A stretch of DNA of 64,000 nucleotides from Firm-04 sp964392175 (lineage in GTDB: Bacteria; Bacillota; Clostridia; Oscillospirales; Ruminococcaceae): positions 1 through 64,000 of the forward strand of contig CAYMOJ010000006.1 in NCBI GenBank assembly GCA_964392175.1, in the 5' to 3' direction. The notes beneath the pieces were generated by a model. It saw only the letters and a program-made list of their open reading frames with translations, ran no database searches and was not told the origin of the DNA. Shown piece after piece: positions 59,705-64,000 of the stretch (positions are counted from its first letter, which is position 1; the number at the start of each line of letters is the position of its first letter). Position numbers and translations under genes: made by a program.

Positions 59705-62700
59705 TCAAAAGAGGGATAGCTGATTGGATTTTGGCAAATTACCCAAAGCGCCCAAGGCATCCAAAGTTTCGATTGTTGCTTTTGATGCGCCACTTTGCGT
59801 CTGAAACTCTTCCACGGAGATAAAATCACCCTTCTGCGCGGTTTCATAAAGCTTTTCAGCGGCTTTGGTACCAATACCGGCGATTGCACCAAAGGGGATG
59901 CGCACTTTACCATCCTCGATCTTATATCGGGTTGCTTCCGAACGGTACAGATCCACCGGCAAGAAGCAATAGCCACGGCTGAGCATTTCATTCACAATCA
60001 GCAGTATATCCATCAGATCGTTTTCCTTCTTGGAGCGTTCTTTCTTCCCCTTGCGCTCCAATTCGTCGATCTTATTGCGCACCGCCTGTATACCGGCAAC
60101 TGCAAGCTCCACATCAAAATCGCCGCCCCGCACGGTAAAATAGGTTGCATAAAATTCCAGTGGGCGATACAGCTTGAACCATCCCAGCTTAATCGCAGCG
60201 ATGACATATGCCGTTGCGTGCGCCTTCGGGAACATATACTTGATCTTCAGACAGCTTTCGATATACCACTCGGGCACATTGTGATCCCGCAGCATCTGTA
60301 TGCGTTCAGGAGTAAAAGTCTTGGGTGCTTTGCCCTTACGAGTATCCTCCATGATTTGAAACGCTTCTTTTGGTGGCACATCATGATACAGCAAATAGGT
60401 CATGATACTATCACGCGTACCAATCACATCGGAAATGGTACAAGTGCCGTTAGCAATCAGCTCCTGCGCATTTCCAAGCCACACATCGGTGCCGTGGGAT
60501 AACCCCGATATCTGCAAAAAGTCGGAAAACAATTTTGGCTTTGCATCCAGCAGCATACCAATGGTGAAACCTGTGCCCATTTCAGGAATCCCCAGACTAC
60601 CTGTTTTACAATAGATCTCCTCAGGCGTCACTCCCAACACAGAACAATCGGTACACATTTGCAGCACTTGGGGATCTGTTGCAGGAATATCATCAATTTT
60701 CAGACCCGTGGCATCCTCCAGATGCTTATAAAAGGTCGGCACAACATGGCCAAGCTCGTCCAGCTTTAGAATCGTATCATGCAGGCTATGGAAATCGAAG
60801 TGCGTAGTGATAATCTGTTCCGCATCATCATCTTCGGCAGGTTCACCGGGCTGCTGCACGGGGGTAAAATCAAAAATATCAAAATCTTCAGGAATTACAA
60901 CCATGCCACCGGGATGCTGTCCCGTGGTTTTCTTAACACCCACACAACCTGCCACCAAACGGTTTACTTCGCTGTTGTTCACGGAGATGCCACAATCCTC
61001 CAGATAATGCTTCACATAGCCATAGGCGATCTTATCCTTCACGCCCGAAATCGTTCCTGCCTTAAACACATTCGCGCGGCCGAACAATTCTTCGGTGTAA
61101 CGATGGGATTCGGATTGAAACTCGCTAGAAAAATTCTGGTCGATATCCGGTGCCTTGTCCCCATCAAAGCCAAGAAACGTTTCAAATGGAATATCATGAC
61201 CATCCCGCTTTAGTTCCTCGCCACAGTTGGGGCAATTCTTTGGGGGCAGATCAAATCCTGACCCATACTTACCGGTTGTATCAAACTCGGAGTACTTACA
61301 CTTTTTACAGACATAGTGTGGCACCAACGGATTGACCTCAGAAATGCCTGCCATACTCGCCACAAAAGAAGATCCCACCGATCCTCTCGATCCAACCATA
61401 TAGCCATGCGCCTCGGAATTGGCTACCAACTTTTGTGCAATCATATACAACACCGAAAAACCATGCTTAATAATAGAGCCAAGTTCTCTATCCAAACGCG
61501 TTTGCACGATTTCAGGCAAGGGAGACCCGTAAATGCTCTCGGCAGTCTCAGTGGTGATGCGCGTCAGATCTTCCTCAGCACCGGGAATTGAAGGCGTAAA
61601 GGTGCCTTTGGGAATGGCATGGCACGCATCGATCTTATCGGCAATGCGGTTGGGATTCTCCACTACAACCTCATAGGCACGTTCACCAAGATAGTCAAAT
61701 TCTTCCAGCATTTCATCTGTTGTGCGAAAATACAGCGGTGCTTGTTCTCCGGCGTCATCAAAGCCATTGCCTGATTGCAAAATCTCACGGTAAATGGCAT
61801 CTTTTTCGTCCATGAAATGCACATCACAGGTCGCCACTACGGGCAGCCCTGCCTTATCACCGATTTCAAGAATACGACGATTATAGTTACGCAGATCCTC
61901 CTCCGTACGGGCAGTATATTTATCACTGCGTAGCATAAAACGATTATTGGCAATGGGCTGGATCTCCAGATAATCATAGAAGGCAGCAAGCTTTACCAGT
62001 TCCTCATCGGATTTTCCCTCTAGCATTGCCTGAAACAGCTCCCCCGCTTCGCAAGCACTGCCAAAAATCAAGCCTTCTCTGTGCTGTTGCAGCACCGATT
62101 TGGGAATCAGCGGCTTTTTATAGAAATAATCCAATTGACTATACGAAACCAATCGGTAAAGATTCTTCATACCCGTCTGATTCTTCGCCAGAATGATTTG
62201 GTGGAACGATTTCAGCTTTTTGGGATCAATATTCGGTAGCTTGGTATTCAACTCCGCAAGGGTATGCACATCCTGCTTTTTCTCCATCCGTTCCATCAGC
62301 GTAATGTAGATCTTAGCAAGCATACAAGCATCATCGCTAGCGCGATGATGCTCAAATTTGCCAAGCTTCAGGTGCTTTGCCACCACATTTAGCTTATGCT
62401 TTGCAAGCTCGGGCAACATGGCACGGCAAAGGACAAGGGTATCCAATGTCACAAAGCCGTATTGCATATTGCAGCGCTTGAAAACACTGCGCAAAAAAGC
62501 CGTATCAAAGCTTGCATTATGGGCGATTAGCACGGGATGCTCGCCGCAAAACGCCATGAAATCAGCAACCGCTTTTGCCTCATCGGGAGCATCGCTGACC
62601 ATTTCATCGGTGATGCCGGTCAGTTCAGTGATCTTATCGGGAATATGTCGCTTTGGATTCACAAAGGTGCAGAAGCTGTCAATCACTTTAAGATCGCGCA

Positions 62701-64000
62701 CTTTTACCGCGCCGATTTCCGTCAAACGGTCATCCGCAGGCGAAAGCCCCGTGGTTTCTACATCAAAAACGATTACTTCATCATGAATATTTCGTGGATC
62801 GGGGGCATCAATGACCTTTGCCATTTCCAGATCATTGACTACATACGCTTCACAGCCATAAATCACACGAAAATCCTTCATCTTGGCAGTGGCATTCATC
62901 GCCTCGGGGAACGCCTGCACCACACCGTGATCTGTGATGGCAACCGCGCGATGTCCCCACTCATTGGCGCGTTCTATCAGCGCAGTTGCTGAACTGACGC
63001 CATCCATGGCAGACATATTGGTGTGCATATGCAACTCCACGCGCTTAACAGGGGCATCATCCGTGCGCTTTGGCGGTATATAGGTGCTGATACCCGTGGG
63101 CTTGATGGTAATATCATGATCGTAATCGTCATAAGCAACTGCGCCGTAAATCAGCAGGTTTGTGCCTTTTTTGCACGATTTCTGCGGAAAATCTGCAAGC
63201 TTGTCATCATCCAGGAACATCTTGACCAACACGCTGCCCGTATAATCAGTTACGGGAAAGGTCAGCAGCGTTTTGCCATTTTTGAGGGTGCGCGTGTCGA
63301 TATCACCGAACACTTCACAAGCGATGCAAACTCTTCCTACAGTGTTCAGATTCTTCACCACTTCACCAATACTAATGGGTTTTTCCTTAATTTTTCTGCC
63401 ATAAATGACCGAAAGGTCTTCCTTGGAAGGCATCACCGGCTGAATGGGCGCGGCATCATCAGGGGCAGAGGAAAGAGATGAGAACACCGGGGCAGGTTCG
63501 GGCTGCTTTGCCTCGTCGGGAAGTTCAGGAGGTGGCGGTAGCGTCGCCAAAACCTCGTCTTGCATCGTATCATGCGCCTCGGGTGTGATATGCTGCACGC
63601 CACCGTCAAACCGAATTTGCAACCCCACAGAATAAATCGTACGCACAGCTCTTGCAAGTTCCTCACGAAAATGGGTTGATTCCAGAATATCCACACCACC
63701 GTGGCGCAGGGTAATCGTTAAAAGATGATTTTCCATATCTAATTGCAGCCCTGCATCATCGAGAAAGCCGTTCATCATGGGCAGATCACGGTGCAGGGAT
63801 GTAAACAGATCAGCAAGCACATCGGTACTGAAGCACTCGGCAGGATAACGACAAAGCAAACGGATGGAAGAAATATCCAGACGATCTGCTACCTCTGATT
63901 CAAATTGTGAAAGCACCGCAAAAGGGATCGGTGCATCAAACTCCGTTTCCAGATACAGCTTGGTGCGGTCGGTATTCGCCATTACGCGGCGCACTCTGCC
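59705..64000 (-). CDS. polC: DNA polymerase III PolC, 5' end beyond window
   Basis: Replicative Gram-positive polymerase, open to the window edge (about 1431 codons visible). A GTG at 63994 is not the likely start: the visible sequence starts within the N-terminal region, and the frame stays open upstream. Domains in order: OB fold (VCIACEVFGDIDTRTLKNGK), PHP domain (VELHMHTNMSAMDGVSS, AITDHGVVQAFPEA), the inserted 3'-5' exonuclease (VFDVETTGLSP, IAHNASFDTAFLR, HHRASDDACML), then the PolC polymerase core (GSRGSVGSSFVASMAGIS, CKKCKYSEF...CPNCGEE zinc region, KAPDIDQNFSSEFQSESHRY) and a helix-hairpin-helix end (AGIGTKAAEKLYETAQ). PDID keeps the acidic residues, though the usual following LNFSGE reads QNFSSE. 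Confidence 0.97.
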   Translation of the reverse strand, partial: GRVRRVMANTDRTKLYLETEFDAPIPFAVLSQFESEVADRLDISSIRLLCRYPAECFSTDVLADLFTSLHRDLPMMNGFLDDAGLQLDMENHLLTITLRHGGVDILESTHFREELARAVRTIYSVGLQIRFDGGVQHITPEAHDTMQDEVLATLPPPPELPDEAKQPEPAPVFSSLSSAPDDAAPIQPVMPSKEDLSVIYGRKIKEKPISIGEVVKNLNTVGRVCIACEVFGDIDTRTLKNGKTLLTFPVTDYTGSVLVKMFLDDDKLADFPQKSCKKGTNLLIYGAVAYDDYDHDITIKPTGISTYIPPKRTDDAPVKRVELHMHTNMSAMDGVSSATALIERANEWGHRAVAITDHGVVQAFPEAMNATAKMKDFRVIYGCEAYVVNDLEMAKVIDAPDPRNIHDEVIVFDVETTGLSPADDRLTEIGAVKVRDLKVIDSFCTFVNPKRHIPDKITELTGITDEMVSDAPDEAKAVADFMAFCGEHPVLIAHNASFDTAFLRSVFKRCNMQYGFVTLDTLVLCRAMLPELAKHKLNVVAKHLKLGKFEHHRASDDACMLAKIYITLMERMEKKQDVHTLAELNTKLPNIDPKKLKSFHQIILAKNQTGMKNLYRLVSYSQLDYFYKKPLIPKSVLQQHREGLIFGSACEAGELFQAMLEGKSDEELVKLAAFYDYLEIQPIANNRFMLRSDKYTARTEEDLRNYNRRILEIGDKAGLPVVATCDVHFMDEKDAIYREILQSGNGFDDAGEQAPLYFRTTDEMLEEFDYLGERAYEVVVENPNRIADKIDACHAIPKGTFTPSIPGAEEDLTRITTETAESIYGSPLPEIVQTRLDRELGSIIKHGFSVLYMIAQKLVANSEAHGYMVGSRGSVGSSFVASMAGISEVNPLVPHYVCKKCKYSEFDTTGKYGSGFDLPPKNCPNCGEELKRDGHDIPFETFLGFDGDKAPDIDQNFSSEFQSESHRYTEELFGRANVFKAGTISGVKDKIAYGYVKHYLEDCGISVNNSEVNRLVAGCVGVKKTTGQHPGGMVVIPEDFDIFDFTPVQQPGEPAEDDDAEQIITTHFDFHSLHDTILKLDELGHVVPTFYKHLEDATGLKIDDIPATDPQVLQMCTDCSVLGVTPEEIYCKTGSLGIPEMGTGFTIGMLLDAKPKLFSDFLQISGLSHGTDVWLGNAQELIANGTCTISDVIGTRDSIMTYLLYHDVPPKEAFQIMEDTRKGKAPKTFTPERIQMLRDHNVPEWYIESCLKIKYMFPKAHATAYVIAAIKLGWFKLYRPLEFYATYFTVRGGDFDVELAVAGIQAVRNKIDELERKGKKERSKKENDLMDILLIVNEMLSRGYCFLPVDLYRSEATRYKIEDGKVRIPFGAIAGIGTKAAEKLYETAQKGDFISVEEFQTQSGASKATIETLDALGALGNLPKSNQLSLF

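Noticed and set aside
63980..64000. GTG at 63994 as the true start of polC
   Set aside because: The frame is open to the window edge, no ribosome site is visible, and the first visible residues correspond to a position inside the usual N-terminal domain, so the gene continues beyond the window.

Overview
The window looks like a chromosomal segment of a Gram-positive anaerobe of the class Clostridia, most likely a Ruminococcus-like member of the Oscillospiraceae. The evidence is PolC-type DNA polymerase III, a Firmicutes-style plsX-rnc-smc-ftsY block, an infC-rpmI-rplT operon behind an attenuated leader, a folate riboswitch before an ECF transporter component, BofA- and SpoIIM-like proteins, pyruvate phosphate dikinase, and two pectin-degrading enzymes that end in type I dockerins (cellulosome-style). 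The genus is inferred from gene content only.

Layout. 1-2065: 3'-truncated secreted GLUG-repeat protein. 2450-5798: ppdK and rnhA, divergent. 5972-25310: almost entirely minus-strand housekeeping genes: rpsU, leuS, rsfS, yqeK, nadD, yhbY, rdgB, ftsY, smc, rnc, plsX, trmFO, topA, dprA, an RNA methyltransferase, and rplT-rpmI-infC with a consensus promoter, a leader terminator and an apparent ATT start for infC. 25354-35321: accessory pectin/secretion island, bounded by a PL10 pectate lyase (minus) and a CE8 pectinesterase (plus) that share an almost identical accessory module and dockerin. Between them lie two copies of a module made of a small secreted protein plus a lipoprotein. The first copy is frameshifted in both genes; the second is intact. 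A DUF5131 gene and a tRNA-Arg gene also lie here. 35588-44083: pfkA, THF riboswitch-folT-proC, two membrane proteins, an unknown anchored protein, PAP2 phosphatase, aldehyde dehydrogenase and a small secreted protein. 44166-45437: four small minus-strand genes including a bofA homologue. 45528-52601: metallophosphoesterase, sialate O-acetylesterase, then DUF4317, an S-adenosylhomocysteine hydrolase-like gene, an unknown gene, an SAH/MTA deaminase-like gene and a P-loop kinase in one apparent operon. 52713-59618: histidine operon hisZ-G-D-C-B-H-A-F, without hisI/hisE. 59705-64000: polC, 5' end outside the window.

How the genes fit together. The dockerin enzymes suggest extracellular pectin de-esterification and cleavage on a scaffold. 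The SAH hydrolase and deaminase pair suggests recycling of S-adenosylhomocysteine, possibly by way of S-inosylhomocysteine. The folate transporter is probably controlled by sequestration of its ribosome binding site downstream of the THF aptamer. The strongest candidate for something undescribed is the duplicated secreted-protein/lipoprotein module with its conserved promoter and leader, where one copy appears to have been switched off or lost by single-base frameshifts.
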